DNA from: Cladosporium sp. IMV 00045
Lineage: Eukaryota; Ascomycota; Dothideomycetes; Cladosporiales; Cladosporiaceae
Direction of reading: 5' to 3'
Assembly: GCA_001931905.2 (NCBI GenBank)
Contig: MSJI02000479.1
Coordinates: 1 to 42,474, forward strand
DNA length: 42,474 bases
Below the pieces are notes generated by a model that saw only the letters and a program-made list of their open reading frames with translations, made no database searches and had not been told where the DNA came from. Below, in pieces: positions 13,401 to 23,082 of this stretch (position 1 is its first letter; each line of letters begins with the position of its first letter). A program made the position numbers and the translations under genes.

Positions 13401-14377
13401 TCGCCCTCTGCGCCAGCCCTGGCTTCGACGCCTCCTACAAAGTCGACCAACTGGTCCAGCGCACCGCCGCCTCGTGCGCCAACGTGGCCATGGGTTCCAA
13501 CGAAAGCGTCGCCAGCGCCGACGCCGCCCTCGCCAGCGCCGCAGCCAACGGCTCCTGGGTGCAAATCAAGAACGTCCACCTCGCCGCCGAATGGCTGCAA
13601 AACCTCGTCAAGCGCATCGACTCCCTCAAACCGCACGCCGACTTCCGCCTCTTCCTCTCCATGGAAACGAGCGAGAAAATCCCCTCCTCCCTGCTGCGCG
13701 CCTCGCGCGTCCTCATGTACGAGCAGCCCGCGGGCATCCGCGCCAACATGCGCGACTCGCTCTCCTCCCTGCCCGACAAAGCGGTCTCGCAGCCCGTGGA
13801 AAAAGCGCGCGTGCACCTCCTGCTCTCCTACCTGCACGCCGTCGTGCAGGAGCGCCTGCGCTACACTCCACGCCTGGGCTGGAAACAGCTGTGGGAATTC
13901 AACGACGCCGACTACGACTGCTCCGCCTTCGTCATCCAATGGTGGATCGACGCGCAGGCCCGCGGCCGCTCCAACGTCGCGCCCCGCAGCATTCCGTGGG
14001 AGCTGCTGCGCGCCCTCATCACGGAGCTGTACGGGGGCAAAATCGACGACGCGGGCGACCTGGCGGCTCTCACGGGGCTGGTGTTCAAGACTCTGACGCC
14101 GGACGCTTTCGAGGACGGCTTCAACGTCATCGGCGAGGTGGCCGGGGACGCGAGCGTCGGGCCTGCGCTGCCGAGTGGGACGGGTAAGGTGGATTTTCTG
14201 GCTTGGGTTAACAAGGAGCTGCCGGAGCGTGAGCCGCCTACTTTCTTGGGCTTGCCGGCGAATGCGGAGAAGTTGCTGCTCGTGGCGCATGCGGAGGAGA
14301 TGTTGAAGGGGATGAAGACTGTGATGGATGTGCTGGATGAGGGGGAGAGTGTGATGGCTGAGGTGGAGGAGGTGTAG
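1409..14377 (+). CDS. Cytoplasmic dynein 1 heavy chain, intron-free
   Basis: This 4322-residue protein is the motor subunit of cytoplasmic dynein (yeast DYN1, Aspergillus nudA, Neurospora ro-1). It moves cargo and nuclei toward microtubule minus ends. The length matches full-length filamentous-fungal heavy chains. The N-terminal tail (about 1-1300) is followed by the linker (about 1360-1780) and a six-AAA ring. P-loops are visible in AAA1 (GPAGTGKT, 1913-1920; Walker B CFDEFN at 1963-1968), AAA2 (GSSGTGKS, 2207-2214), AAA3 (GPPGSGKT, 2571-2578; Walker B VVFCDE) and AAA4 (GVSGSGKT, 2913-2920). The coiled-coil stalk with the microtubule-binding tip spans about 3164-3465. AAA5, AAA6 and a C-terminal domain follow. 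No P-loop is visible in AAA5/6, as expected. The residue before the AAA1 P-loop is Asn (SPNGPAG), where I expect Phe. The whole gene is one frame, while most multi-domain genes further right carry several introns. The start codon has a good context (ACATCATGG) and opens on a plausible N-terminus. Confidence 0.98.
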   Translation: MEDPVVQGANGVGNGSPTTPSPNTVDPQDIIKYLSNVLEVTLGATSDELKSQGSLLSESLIEETLARCTRFALEAQVALYVLKETAVGDSTVQTNGDAAMEQAVYTLSTELSYSSRTLACVAFLKRPSPITSDLPVAKQMSVVNLPLSGILGNASDSGSSMAPYESLHSLLRGAIAPFFEAAARGSEPSSDKLRADGDSRTGITGARRRLAELDSSLLNLLQNSEVLEPKLQIHEAVHKQLEDSHGDAAAAIAQIPDNILSNSGILNKLQAMANDWIRQIREFTKQADERPVGSATQEKNFWLAMESAIESIEEQLAGPGVQLTMKILEKAKRHGVTASFQSDTGLKETKDRVQRYNQLFHGFPIEEVLNATNIEKLQEAIEQVFAHLNKKLRICPYPVKRALPLVEAISSDLDQKIHKLIHGRTLMQMNFEDFQKIIATVNDLWSAWDENIKEFTNVAREVTRRRNDKFIPIKVQKRHDKTQDRLEYIETFRDNHEQLQRTIANVLGPEEEGTEAVDGSAAPVIVEEIGDVDAIEEISQAYTAVKDVDVLDTSPAGEQLWTQAEAAYNERTARVENSIIARLRDRLAIAKTANEMFRVFSKFNALFVRPKIRGAIAEYQVQLNNKVKDDIEGLQTRFTHQYGQSEAHAMAQLHDLPPISGAIIRAKQVERQLDTYMRKIEDILGSKWAQHTEGQRLFALGERFRERLDTKPIFDDWLRDIHHKHLSISGRLFMIERNRVKNNQLEVHVNFNQQVITLFKEVRNLLWLNFNVPHSISNVSKEARRVYPFAVSLMESLTTYDQTNLAIDSMPQVAMLLSNYRNTVQLFIAKGAPLRWDTFVLAYDVHVRSAGNERDPAARGEDNRHVQFVRDLGNSISTLQAKVSTLSTIQVSADAALRELQTCGFVQDAFRSHLEAMQRAVDQLNLESYANIAYWVARTNDKIVETLHNRLQQALKDWFEDFEDPTHSGEKEAGTPNIETFNHDVVMQNQIIQLDPPLEDARAGWLANLQEWLATVCDLPRVQASRFESALTVGGSKSSTTYAELPAMSMDSLASLYESIESKISVAQDYVDEWLQFQSLWDLQLDQVQDDLGDDLELWLQLIQELRQKRETFDTSGMQKSFGHLIINYEQVQAKVNAKYDQWQHELLGHFAGLFANRMVDVYAELQKSRKDLEGQSMQTTSTSQAVSFITVVQTCKRKAKVWEPEMETFRQGQQTLSRLRYQYPKDWLYVEQVDHEWTALQEVLERKSKLIADQTDALRAKITAEDGVVSRRVAEITEKWNEERPVAGSIPPAEAVATLDGFDSELSQLSEQADMVNKAKEALELPASPDNMLSTLLEEVQDFKSVWANLSIVWDQINDLRDQPWNSIQPRKLRQQIDNLIKTTKEMPSRMRQYAAFEHVQTVLRQLLKDNALLTEMRSDAVRERHWIKIFKNLQPSKRYSAISMTLGDVWDLRLGPSEPIIRDVIAQATGEMALEEFVRGVREQWQNYSLDLVNYQNKCRLIRGWDDLFAKCSDHLNSLQAMRHSPYYKEFEEEASAWEDKLNRIAVLFDVWIDVQRQWVYLEGVFTGNADIKHLLPVESSRFANINSEFMNVLKKVYRSPQVLEVLNIPDVQRSLERLADLLNKIQKALGEYLEKERIAFPRFYFVGDEDLLEIIGNSNDTLRIAKHLRKMFAGISGLVMDEQENIRGLTSKEGEQVMLRKPISLTATPKINEWLKALEDNMRETLAENLSEAIHDFQNIGEDNNEMFESFLSSYPAQIVVLATQACWTSDVNAALEKGGDGLQALFDAQVNRLKFLASTVLKNLDPLFRKKCEQLITEFVHQRDGIEKLIQGGADSPNHFLWLLMMRYEFDPNAAPLDRVQVRVANATLAYGFEYLGVPERLVRTPLTDRCFSTLAQALCQRLGGSPNGPAGTGKTESVKALGVQLGRFTLVFNCDDTFDFQAMGRIFLGISQVGAWGCFDEFNRLEERILSAVSQQIQNIQVGLRKAVTDPNAQIDLAGRQLKVHPLTGMFITMNPGYAGRSHLPDNLKKLFRSIAMSKPDKEAIAEVMLFSQGFTEAKSLSKQTVPFFDKCRDALSKQPHYDFGLRALKSVLVSSGGLKRMRIQDGNDQSDSVTLEPQIIVQSIRETIAPKLVRGDVKLLEQIEEEMFPGVKYVPASLEELRKALHDVVAERNLVAPDSWMTKVLQLYQIQNLHHGVMMVGSSGTGKSNAWRTLLAAMQRVDGVEGICHVIDPKVMSKENLYGSLDSTTREWTDGLFTSILRKVVDNLRGEDSKRHWIIFDGDVDPEWVENLNSVLDDNKLLTLPNGERLGLPSNVRIMFEVETLKHATLATVSRCGMVWFSDDTVDVGVMLARYVAQLRTTTFEDLDDEGITPASAESRLAVQNIMADILEQRLTSNDFVNKALAQSEGYHHIMEFTNIRALGTLFSLLRKACRSVLEYNIQHSDFPLADEQVEAYLSKKVLLAAVWSFTGDCPLVERKAFGDYLAGLATFDVPVLNETASLIDYDVALPNATWNSWQMQVPNIEVNTHSVTQTDLVIPTLDTIRHEEVLYSFLAEHKPLLLCGPPGSGKTMTLFSALRKLPNMEVVGLNFSSATTPDLLVKTLEQYCDYRKSHSGTTMTPRQIGRWLVVFCDEINLPAPDGYQTQRVISFLRQLVEHSGFWQTSTKTWVTLERIQFVGACNPPADAGRTPLSLRFLRHSPLIMVDYPGELSLTQIYGTFNNAILKIIPTLRGYADALTAAMIQVYMQSQRRFTPDIQPHYVYSPRELTRWVRAIYEAIRPLETLSLEGLVRIWAHEALRLFSDRLIADDEREWTEETVNRIALEQFPNIDEEAALQRPILFSNWLSKNYVPVRREELRDFVKARLRTFCEEELDVPLILFNDVLEHVLRIDRVFRQPQGHLILIGVSGSGKTTLSRFVAWMNGLSVFQIKVHGKYSAEDFDEDLRNVLRRCGCKGEKICFIMDESNVLDSGFLERMNTLLANGEVPGLFEGDEYATLMTACKEGAQRQGLLLDSQEELYKWFTQQIVRNLHVVFTMNPPTGGLSSKAATSPALFNRCVLNWFGDWSDQALYQVAYELTQSVDIDRGNYTSPDTLPIEYSQLTTPLSHRDAIVNSMVHVHHSIHKFNARLKQQQNKITFQTPRQFLDFTAQFVQLLKEKRDDLEEQQRHLNVGLDKLRETLAKVSDLKRSLAEKKSELERKDAEASEKLNRMLADQKEAERRRAASLEIQAALEKQEKEVAERREVVLSDLAKAEPAVVEAQRSVSNIKRQHLTEVRSMQNPPAGVKLALEAVCTLLGNKATDWKSIVAIIRKDDFIASIVNYDNEKQMTPSHRKKMRSDYLSLDDFTFERVNRASKACGPLVQWVEAQVMYSEILDRVGPLREEVDLLEDQALQTKAEAKVTENTLIELEQSIATYKSEYAALISQTEAIKAEMTRVQSKVDRSMRLLDSLSSERVRWEESSTTFEAQMRTLIGDVFLAAAFLAYGGLYDQQYRRAMLEDWSQHLAASGIQFKTENPMSEYLSTADERQQWHDNALPVDELCTENAIMLKRYNRYPLIIDPSGRITDFLQNESKDRRLTVTSFLDGSFVKQLESALRFGNPILIQDAEHIDPILNQVLNKEYQKTGGRVLIQLGRQDIDFSPAFKLYLSTRDPSATFAPDVCSRTTFVNFTVTQSSLKTQTLNDVLKSERPDVDERRSNLVKMQGEFTHRLRRLERMLLQALNDSRGNILDDENVIQTLETLKSEAAEITTKAAETEGVMGEVNNIMNTYDIIARSCSAIFAVLEQLYHIHHFYQFSLQYFVDIFEKVLAAARASTEREPKIRVDAILRDLFSTTYRETTVSLLQRDRLTFAVLLAQAAPFPMDKSIIDNLLDERVPGADVNSDPDAKANAIASASNITVLKEALSQADEAALEKFFGEENAETCVPGLEGESNASNKALKELLMVKLMRIDRLVPATERFVATVFGSDFLDVTEDLARIVKEIPSGSPVALCASPGFDASYKVDQLVQRTAASCANVAMGSNESVASADAALASAAANGSWVQIKNVHLAAEWLQNLVKRIDSLKPHADFRLFLSMETSEKIPSSLLRASRVLMYEQPAGIRANMRDSLSSLPDKAVSQPVEKARVHLLLSYLHAVVQERLRYTPRLGWKQLWEFNDADYDCSAFVIQWWIDAQARGRSNVAPRSIPWELLRALITELYGGKIDDAGDLAALTGLVFKTLTPDAFEDGFNVIGEVAGDASVGPALPSGTGKVDFLAWVNKELPEREPPTFLGLPANAEKLLLVAHAEEMLKGMKTVMDVLDEGESVMAEVEEV

Positions 14378-15240
14378 ATTTTGGGAGAGGGGGAGGGAGG
14401 GAGAGATGGGATAGATGGGAGGAGTCGTGAGGGGTTTCTTTTGAGTATCTTTTTCCTTTTGGGTTTCTTGGAGTTGGGAGGTTGATGTTCTGGGAGAGGC
14501 GTTTTGAGAAGGTCCGGTTGCATTGAATGGGAGCGCATTTTCATCTTTTGCTTTTCCTAAAGTTGTTTCGTTTTCGGTTTGCCTCCTTTTTTGCCTTCTT
14601 TGCCTTGCAAGACGCGCCTATACCCCCGATGGTTTCGTGCTAGAATACGGTGATTCGACTGGGCTGTTGGAGAGTAGGTAGTAGTAATAGAAGTATGTTT
14701 GCCATATTGTGTTATCAACCTTATCCTCGATCGAGATTTCAAGCAGACGAAAACTCTCCCACTCGCTCATGACTTCGTTCCATTCTACTCTTAATCAGTA
14801 TTGAGATGTTATTGCGCACTCAAACACCAACAAGCAGATGGCCTATGTGCGGTCGGCTATAGTCGTAGTACGGTAGGGTTGAGAAGAATCGCCTGCGGAG
14901 GAGGCTCCGTCGTGCATGCGGTATGTAAGGTATGTATGCATGTGATAAGTATATGCGTTTGACGAGTATGCTTCGCTTGTATGCGGATGTTGCTTATGGC
15001 TTTGCAGATATGCGTAGGGCTTTGCAGATTCGCATGGGACGTTTTTGCGTGGTGGGTGGATGGGTGGATAGATATGTGTGCTGGCTTGGAGTGGAACGGA
15101 CTTGGCTTGCTGAGCAGGTGCGAAATCGCTTGCAGGGGATTGATGGTGAAATGAATCTCGTACAAGTTGGATTGAGGGGTGGAAATAATGTGTGAGCAAT
15201 AAAGAGTATGTTATCGTCTATAATCACCGAGACGAACAAG

Positions 15241-15273
15241 GAGAAAAAAAAAGAAAAAAAAAAAGAAAAAAAG
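15241..15273. repeat. A-rich low-complexity tract
   Basis: Runs of 7-11 A interrupted by single G (pattern A-run, AAG, A-run), about 33 bases. Simple repeat, no function inferred. Confidence 0.8.
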
Positions 15274-15964
15274 GGCATTCTCTCAATATGGAGATCTAGA
15301 GATCCCTCCGTGTGGTATCTTTTCATGAAGACGTTTGAACCCAAAGGATCTGTCGAAGAAGCCCAAGGGCAAGAAAAACTATCGGACGACAACAACAGTC
15401 TCTCGCAGTACATGCATGCAAGTATCTCAAAGGCCTATCCAAGGCTTGGATAGGAAGAAGACACAGCAGCGGTGTGCACGTTCCGAACACAAGCCGAAGA
15501 AAGCACCATGCCCCGGAGATGGGATGTTACGGTGTCGCATGTTGGGACCTCGACGTGTTTCTGACAGCTTCAAGAACTGGATTCGCATCTTCAACAAACG
15601 ACAATGATTGGAAGTTGGGAAAAACAAGCCCATGGCGACACGCGGACGCATCCCTGCAAGCCACACGGCGCACGATCATGCAGGAACAAGAGATGGGATG
15701 GGATCGCGAAACGTTTCCAAGTCGTCATGTGTGAGGTTGCTGTGTATATAGATAGATGCAAAGACGAAAAGCCGAGACGACACGATCTGGTGATTGGAAG
15801 ATGATGCGTTCGAAGAAGAGAGCAAGAGTGACGAAACTGGCACGTGCGAATGGGCCAGACTTTCATAGCGTGGTCTTTTCTGATGGCAGAGAGAGTGGTG
15901 ATGATGATTATGATGATGCGTTGTTCGGCTGCTTGCGCGGAGCGTATGTGTGTGTGAGGGACAT

Positions 15965-15999
15965 ATCCATCCATCCATCCATCCATCCATCCATCCATC
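15965..15999. repeat. (ATCC)n microsatellite, about 8.75 copies
   Basis: Perfect tetranucleotide array of about 35 bases. Its translations give the repetitive WMDG or HPSI peptides seen in spurious frames here. It is likely to vary in length between strains. Confidence 0.9.
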
Positions 16000-16636
16000 T
16001 TTCACGAGCACGCCCTCCAAGCCAGCCCTCCTGCATGACATTTTTCTTTCTTCCATTTTCATATGATCGACCGCGGCATAAGGCTTTGCGCAAGCCTTTC
16101 TTGCATGCAATCCTTTTCGCCTCGACGCCTCGTGCGCCACCCCAAGCCGGGCAAGCGTGCCGTCACGTCGGGCTGACGAGAAGAACTATGGCAGGGCTTT
16201 GGTTGGCGTTTGTTGCTAGTCAGATGTATACCAATTGATTTTTTTCACGTGAAGTTTTTTTCTGCTGCATGTCAACGACGCGGGTATAGTCGTTGAAGTG
16301 TTGACAAGGGTTGGGTACTTCGCCCTCCGTACCAGAGTCGTGAGTGGAGGCAACCCATCAGACACGGCAGGCTTTTTCTCGATGCCCCTCGGGTGCTGGC
16401 GGGGCCTGCGTCGATCTGGGATCGCAACAAGGCGCGAGCTATGGCGAGAACTCGAGTCTGTCGCGCTTGGTTGGTGCATGGCGGGATCCACCGTGTGCAG
16501 CACTCGTCTGATGATGCTCGGTGCGTGTTGCTTGTCGTCGAGTCCCTCCCCCACGCCCGAGCAGCCTTAGACTCACTGAGAGAAGATCTGATGAGAGAGA
16601 ACGAGAAGAGCTCTGTTTGTGTGCGTGCCTCTTGAG

Positions 16637-16657
16637 TCTGTCTGTCTGTCTGTCTGC
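16637..16657. repeat. (TCTG)n microsatellite in the kinase leader
   Basis: About five TCTG units in the pyrimidine-rich region upstream of the HAL-type kinase. Probably transcribed or promoter sequence; no specific role visible. Confidence 0.75.
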
Positions 16658-17280
16658 CGGCTTAGTTACTCCCAGTTACCACCACTTGCTATACTGCTAC
16701 TCTTCACCAATTCTCTCTACCAATCTCTTCTCCTCCCCTCCTCCTCCTCCTGTCTTCCTCTTTCCTTTTACAGACAAACAACACAATCCTCACATCTCCC
16801 TCGCCATCACCACTCATCAGATCACATCACATCAGCCTCGTCACAATCAGAATCTTGCTTACAACTCTCCCACTCGCTTCACTGCTGCTCCCTCAGTCAG
16901 CAGCCACACCCCGCCCTGCACCTTGGAGTCATCAGCATAGCTTTTTCTGATCGCGCCCTGCACCCTCATCCATCCCACCTCCGACCCCGGCCTTCTCGTC
17001 CGATCCCTGTCATTTCCACCGCCCATTGCTGCTATACAGAGTCTCGACATCACACCTCCCACCTCTCCGTCTCATCTTTGCCAGTGTCCAGGCGTTCTCT
17101 CAACTCCTTGCACTGACGTCGGGATTACGCGCATTTCTCGAGTCCATCGCGGAGTCAGACACACCTTCATCTCCCACGCACCACCCTCCCAAGCTCACCA
17201 TAGGAGGAACAAAGCTGGCCCAGGCCATTTAGCGCCTGCCATAAAACTTGTAGCCCGCGCGACTTCTCACATCCCTCACC

Positions 17281-19634
17281 ATGAGCACCCCAGTGGAGAA
17301 CCCGGAAATGGAGAAGACGGGCGTGCGTTTCGCCGCAGAAAACCAAGAGATTGCGCCGGAGCACAGCTTGGAGGACGTCGAACAGCTCTCCGGCGCATCT
17401 GACAGGCAGAGGAAAGACCTCAACCCAGAGGCGCAGCAGGAGTTGGCGCAATTGAAAACCACTCTGCAAAACAACATTCAGTCCTCGCGCATGCAACACC
17501 ATGCCTTCGAGCCTGTTTCGCTTCCCGGCTCGATGCCGGCTTCTAGAGTGAGTGATCAGGTGGAATCAATCCCAAGCTTATGATGACTGACATCCATCTC
17601 AGGTGCATTCTGGCGCTGCGACACCTTCTGGTGCTGCTACTCCGAGCCGAAGACATATGGCCGCCGGTTCGACGGAAGCTTCTCCCAGACCTTCACCCCC
17701 TACCACCGCCGTACATTCACCACCACTCACTCCGGCTGCCACAAAAAGCCGCGATGGAAAGCCTCTTCTCAACCACGGACAGCTTGGCCGACCAGTCCCC
17801 GACATCATGACACCGCAGAGATCGACCTCTCCACAGCGCGCGCCTACGTCTGTCCCTCACACCGAACAACCAGGAGGAATTCCCGCACACCCCAAACATG
17901 GCCCCAGATTCTCAATCGGTCCCACTGGAGACTCAGAGCCCCCCTCGTCTGACGTAAGCCCGTCCAGCACTGCACCTGGCACGCCGGCGATGCAGCCGAC
18001 CTCGCATTCGAGGCAGCAGTCTGCAACGGACCAACGATTCAGATTCGGCAACCGCGATCCTGCACAGGGCTATTCGAGCTCAGGCAGTGCACCAGTCTCC
18101 ATGCCGCCAACAGCTTCCGGACTTCCTCGGTCAACCGCGAGCAGCTCTACCAATTTGAATGACACCAAGTCAGAGAGCAAGCGTTCGAGCTTCTTCGGCG
18201 GAAGCAAGAAGCACGATGATGACAGTGGGCATGAAAAGCCTGCGAGCTCTAAATCAAACTTGAAACGCTTCTTCAAGATTGGCGAATACAAGCACAAGGA
18301 CAAGGAAAGGGAGCGGGAGAAGGAAGCAAAACGGAGGTCTGAGTCAAGAGATGGCACAAGGACACCGCCGAACGGTGCGCAAACACCAACCATACCTTTT
18401 GCGGATGACCATGGTCTGGCATCAAAGTATGGCAAATTTGGCAAAATCCTCGGTTCTGGTGCTGGTGGCTCCGTTCGACTCATGAAACGCACCGGCGATG
18501 GGGTCACATTTGCCGTCAAGCAATTCCGTGACCGCCACGCGTATGAGAGCGAACGAGAATACAACAAGAAGGTCACAGCGGAGTTTTGCATCGGATCGAC
18601 CCTGCATCACGGCAACATCATCGAGACGATCGACATCGTTCACGAGAAGGGCAAATGGTACGAGGTCATGGAGTATGCACCTTTTGACCTTTTCGCAACG
18701 GTCATGACGGGCAAGATGACGAGAGATGAAATCACCTGCGCTACGCTGCAGATTGTCAGCGGCGTGTGCTACCTGCATCAAATGGGTCTGGCGCATCGCG
18801 ATTTGAAGCTGGATAACGTGGTCATTAATGAACACGGAATCATGAAGTTGATCGACTTCGGAAGTGCGGTTGTCTTTCGCTATCCGTTTGAGAATGATGT
18901 CGTTCTGGCAACTGGTGAGTGCTCTTGTCAAGAATCGTGACCGCATAATATACTAACACGCAACAGGTGTTGTCGGTTCCGACCCGTACCTTGCTCCCGA
19001 AGTTTACGACAACCAACGCTACGACCCTCGGCCGGCGGATATCTGGTCGATTGCTATAATATTCTGTTGCATGACGCTCCGCCGATTCCCCTGGAAGGCA
19101 CCTCGCATTTCCGACAATTCTTATCGTCTTTTCGTCTCCCCGCCCGACCCGGAGCAAGAGCGCCAGATGGAGGCCCAGCGTCGCTCTCTCACACCTCACA
19201 CCCACCGAAACAACGACGACTCCAAGCGTGGAACTCAATCAGAACCCGCCTCCCGCAACCCAAGTGGCGGAAACAACGAATCTTCCTCTTCGGAGAACCA
19301 CCAACACAAACACCACCATCACCACCACAGCAACACCAACAACGACCAGCAATCTCGCACCGAACCCGCCTCCCGCTCCACCACCAACTCCTCTGAATCC
19401 TCAGGCACAATCAAAGGCCCAATGCGCCTGCTGCGCCTGCTCCCCCGCGAGACCAGACACATCATCGGCCGCATGCTGGAGCTGGACCCCAAGAAGCGCG
19501 CCACGATGGACGAAGTCCTCGCCGACCCGTGGGTGCAAAACGCCCTCGTGTGTCGCCAGGAGGAGAACGGGCAAGTCTTCAGAGCTCCCGGGCACAGCCA
19601 TGCGCTGCAGCCTGGTGGTGGTGGAGACAAGTAG
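17281..19634 (+). CDS. HAL4/SAT4-type serine/threonine protein kinase
   Basis: Three exons: 17281-17547, 17603-18914 and 18967-19634 (748 aa). The introns are 55 and 52 bases with GTGAGT donors; the second has a perfect TACTAAC branch site. The first 360 residues are Ser/Pro/Thr-rich and disordered, with a basic Lys/Arg/Glu stretch just before the catalytic domain. The kinase domain (about 365-720) shows the glycine loop [14 protein letters not shown] lysine (about 394), HRDLKLDN (about 487), DFG in LIDFGSA (about 507) and the activation segment [13 protein letters not shown], which is diagnostic for the Npr1/Hal5/Sat4 group. Yeast members stabilise potassium and nutrient transporters at the plasma membrane and give salt tolerance. 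The second intron splits the Gly codon of [10 protein letters not shown] low-complexity insert of about 90 residues, with a run of six His at 642-647, sits between kinase subdomains X and XI. The choice between SAT4/HAL4 and another family member cannot be settled here. Confidence 0.93.
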
Positions 19635-20654
19635 AAGGCCAAAGAGCAGCATGACAAAACACGTGATGACGGAGGATGGAAAACACAAGACCGAATGATT
19701 CAACAAGATTGCGACGACTTGACGTGCATGATTTTTATTTTTCTCGCCCTCATCACGATCTGGTCGAGGGATTGGTACGGGTATGCTTCTTATCGAGTGG
19801 GTTGCTTTTCGTAATGGATGGATAAAAGAAAAGCCGTGGTCGAGAAAAGGAAAAGGGACGACATGGGTATAGACTTTTGCGCGGGCATGCCGTAGCCCGC
19901 CTATGTTGTTGCGGATTACCTTTCATGTGGTCTGGATGTTTGATATTACAATGCGGGAATGACTGAGGTTGACGGGGAGAGGCCTTTCTCTACTTTTATA
20001 ATTGCGTGATGTTCTCTTCCTTGCTTGCTTACTGCTTTCTCTTCGATACCTTGTCTAGTTTATTTACTACATCAGTTGATCAACCCTTTTTCATATGAAT
20101 TGATACCATCATGTCTCTGTTCTCCCGTGTCTTCGTCCTATACTATGGACTTTTATCATGCACGATGTAGTCTTGCACACCAACCTAGGCACATGCATCT
20201 ACTTGCCCGACGCGAGCCGCTTTCACGTGACGACATGAACACCCCGCCCGCATCGGCGGCCCGATTCCCCCTCCTTTCAAGTCTACCCCACAATTTGCGG
20301 CATTTCCTCTTAGGGCATCGACGCGCGACGTCAGCCTTACTCCACGCCTCTGGGGGATCTTTCACCCGGACGTCGGTGTACGGTTTCATGCCGCCAAAGG
20401 TAGCGATCATGTCTTGTCTGAGGTTGAGGGTCGCTCGCTTGTCACCACGTAACTTCTCTCCGGCGGATGTCGGACTGCTTTTGTGATGGGCCGCGGATGA
20501 GCTGATGGGTATAGATTTGTTGCTGTTCTGGACGTCTTTGACAGCTTGGGCTTTCGTTTTCTTTTTGCATGGTTCTTGAGTTGTGACTTTGCGAGGTTAC
20601 TTCTTCGTCTCCTCTTGGGTCTTGGACGGAAAGCATTCTTCAAGACCGCACAGC
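19635..20654. other. Intergenic region: kinase 3' end and transporter promoter
   Basis: About 1 kb without a supported gene. The first 400 bases are T/G-rich, as in a fungal 3' UTR. The rest, with pyrimidine-rich blocks from about 20010 to 20300, is the likely promoter and leader of the transporter at 20655. Short frames on both strands have no recognisable family. Confidence 0.45.
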
Positions 20655-22073
20655 ATGAGCTTCGAGCACCGCAACGGTGGCTCGTCCACTGTTATTATGG
20701 AAGCGCCGACGGAACTTCAGCCGGTCCAGAAGAAGCAGGACAGGCCTGACATCTCGACAAGAACACCGTCCATCTCTGGAGGACGCACTCTGGACGAAGA
20801 TGCCAACTCACAAGACCGCAACGAAAGCCTCCCGTCGCCCTCAACCGCTTCTACAGAGCAGATCGAGAAATGGAACTACCCTCGCATCAACATCTATCGC
20901 TTCCCGGCCGTCCTCTGGGCTTTCACCGTCGCCGGCATGAACGACGCTACTTACGGCGCCATCATCCCTTACCTTGAGGAGTACTACCAGCTATCCTACA
21001 CGATCATCTCCCTCGTCTTCCTCTCCCCTTTCGTCGGCTACACCCTCGCCGCCCTAGTCAATAACGCAGTGCACATGAAATTCGGCCAGCGCGGCGTCGC
21101 CTTCCTCGGCCCCCTCTGCCACCTCCTCGCCTACGTCGTCATCTGCGTGCACCCGCCCTACCCCGTCCTGGTCATCGCCTTCATGCTCGCCGGCCTGGGC
21201 AACGGGCTCGAAGACTCCGGCTGGAACGCGTGGATCGGCGCCATGGCCAACGCCAACGAGCTCTTGGGCATCCTGCACGGCTTCTACGGCGCCGGCGCCG
21301 TCATCGCCCCCCTCATCGCCACCTCCATGATCACCGAAGCCGGCCTCCCCTGGTACTACTGGTACTACGTGATGGTGGGCGCGGCTTTCCTCGAGCTCGC
21401 CACCTCCCTGCACGCTTTCTGGAAAGCCAACGGCGAAGCCTTCCGCCTCTCCCACCCCCGCACCTCCGAGGCGGCGGGCTCGCGCCTCCGCGAAGCCGTC
21501 GCCCGCCTCCCCGCCGCGCGCACCACCTGGCTCACCGCGCTCTTCCTGCTGGGCTACGTGGGCGCCGAAGTCGCGCTGGGCGGCTGGATCGTGGTGTTCA
21601 TGATGGACGTGCGCGCCGGCGCGCCCTTCGCCAGCGGCATGGTGGCGACGGGTTTCTGGCTGGGCATCACGATCGGGCGCGTCGTGCTCGGTTTCGTCAC
21701 CCCCCGCATCGGCGAGAAACTCAGCATCATCATCTACCTCCCCGTCGCGATGGGCTTGCAGCTGCTATTCTGGCTCGTGCCGCAATTCTACGTGTCCGCT
21801 GTGGCCGTGGCGTTGCAGGGGTTCTTTCTCGGGCCGCTGTTTCCTGCCGCTGTGGTGGTTATGACGCGCTTGCTGCCGAAGCATTTGCACGTTTCGGCGA
21901 TTGGGTTTGCGGCTGCGTTTGGTGGGAGCGGTGGGGCGATTTTTCCCTTTGCGGTGGGTGTGCTGGCGCAGGCGGAGGGCGTGAGGGTGTTGCAGCCGAT
22001 TATACTGGCGTTGCTTGGGGTGATTTGGTTGCTTTGGTTGGGGTTGCCGAGGACGGGGAGGAAGAGGGATTGA
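20655..22073 (+). CDS. Major facilitator superfamily transporter
   Basis: 472-residue, single-exon membrane protein. The frame opens further upstream at a GTG, but the first ATG is at 20655 (MSFEHRNGG), which I take as start. After a polar N-terminus of about 80 residues come about 12 hydrophobic helices. The first runs through AVLWAFTVAGMNDATYGAII. The signature GLGNGLEDSGWNAW is followed by GFYGAGAVIAPLIATSM. The central loop (about residues 255-285) is Arg/Ala-rich, as usual between the two six-helix halves. The sequence resembles the fungal BSC6-like / fucose-permease-like (FHS) branch of MFS, often annotated only as MFS transporter. The substrate cannot be read from the sequence. The middle of the gene is very GC-rich in third positions while the last 250 bases are not. 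No intron is needed. Confidence 0.88.
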   Translation: MSFEHRNGGSSTVIMEAPTELQPVQKKQDRPDISTRTPSISGGRTLDEDANSQDRNESLPSPSTASTEQIEKWNYPRINIYRFPAVLWAFTVAGMNDATYGAIIPYLEEYYQLSYTIISLVFLSPFVGYTLAALVNNAVHMKFGQRGVAFLGPLCHLLAYVVICVHPPYPVLVIAFMLAGLGNGLEDSGWNAWIGAMANANELLGILHGFYGAGAVIAPLIATSMITEAGLPWYYWYYVMVGAAFLELATSLHAFWKANGEAFRLSHPRTSEAAGSRLREAVARLPAARTTWLTALFLLGYVGAEVALGGWIVVFMMDVRAGAPFASGMVATGFWLGITIGRVVLGFVTPRIGEKLSIIIYLPVAMGLQLLFWLVPQFYVSAVAVALQGFFLGPLFPAAVVVMTRLLPKHLHVSAIGFAAAFGGSGGAIFPFAVGVLAQAEGVRVLQPIILALLGVIWLLWLGLPRTGRKRD

Positions 22074-23082
22074 TTGGAAGCGAGAAATTGTGTCTTATTG
22101 GTTTGCTTTGGTTTGATCTTGATTGGAGGGGAGTTGTTGATGTTGATGATGTTGCTGCTGTTGATTGTTGCAAAGCACGAGAAGTTAATCTTGCGGAACC
22201 TTTTGGTTTCATTCACTTGCTGCTGTATTGCAGCGAAATCAATGTTGCTTTGACTTGGATCATTTCGATCCTGGATCTAGTCTATAAATTCTGGATCACT
22301 GACTATGAGCTACCCTACCTATCTCTCTAGTGTTTACGAAATGGAGATTCAGGGAAGCTGAGAAAGTAGCGATTTTTAAACATCCAACAAAGCATTTACG
22401 TTCATGGATTACAGGCCAGCTTATTATAGCCTTGAAAGTAGACCTATTGATGCGAACTACCTCCTAGTTTCAGAATCGCAGGAAGTCGGCTAAGTAAGGA
22501 GACATAAGATTGTATAGTATTTTGAGGATAAAAGAGATTTGATTTATATCGAAACGTATATTTCTTCTTTTTCTTTAGGTATTAGACTACTAACTATAGT
22601 AGCATTCGAACTCGTCTATTTTCGAAAGCTCGGAAAGCACGGAGTCACCTCCGCTTCGTATACCAGCCTTCTTGGATATCATGATCTGTATGCATTAAAG
22701 AACAATGCTTGAATGATGTATTACTGTCATGTCTAAAAAGATACTTGGTTGATAAAAAGGCACCCTTTTTATTTTTTTTTCTATATTATTTTTTTTTTTT
22801 TAAAAAAAAAAAGAAAAATCTCCCAACAAAGCCTGAATACATCCATGTACCTCACTTTCATCATTCGACACACCAACATGAATGTAAGAGAGCTTTGAGA
22901 GGTTCATCGTAAGCGGAGGACCCCACCTTCCGCACCACCTGTGCTGGTCTGCAACAAAGCTGGGGTTGACGTCGTCACGTCGTCAACCACATTGGATTCC
23001 AGAGAGACCACATACATCTCGACATTGAAACCCCGTAGGCTTCTTACCTGCCTGATCACCTGGCCCATATGGCAGAGCAAAA
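22074..23082. other. AT-rich gene-free region at the core/accessory boundary
   Basis: After the transporter stop the base composition drops sharply: 22320-22820 is AT-rich with many short A and T runs and no coding potential. A T13/A11 pair with hairpin potential lies at 22789-22812. From about 22.9 kb composition returns to normal, as promoter of the Zn2Cys6 gene. I see no transposon protein remnant and no terminal repeats. Confidence 0.5.
22766..22818. repeat. T-run/A-run low-complexity tract
   Basis: T-rich stretch ending in 13 T followed directly by 11 A and AAG repeats. It could fold back as an A/T hairpin, or be the trace of poly(A)-tail insertion on either strand; neither is shown. 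Confidence 0.75.

Larger units (their letters stand above)
14378..17280. other. Long gene-free region: dynein 3' end, microsatellites and kinase leader
   Basis: Almost 2.9 kb without a recognisable gene. It starts with a G/A-rich then T-rich dynein 3' UTR (to about 14.6 kb). An AATAAA lies at about 15198. A-rich and (ATCC)n repeats follow. From about 16560 to 17280 the strand is strongly pyrimidine-rich, with CTCCTCCTCC and (TCTG)n runs, which looks like the promoter/leader of the kinase gene at 17281. Short open frames in both strands have no family resemblance and several are made of repeat translation. Confidence 0.5.

Noticed and set aside
15965..15999. Regular short repeats as a CRISPR-like or coding repeat
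   Set aside because: Units are four bases with no spacers: a plain microsatellite in a eukaryotic genome.
16298..16940. Open frames upstream of the HAL-type kinase (90-139 codons)
   Set aside because: Low-complexity translations of a pyrimidine-rich leader, no family resemblance and no splice link into the kinase.
22320..22820. AT-rich block as a RIP-mutated transposon
   Set aside because: No residual transposon coding, terminal repeats or target-site duplication could be seen by eye. Composition alone does not prove it.
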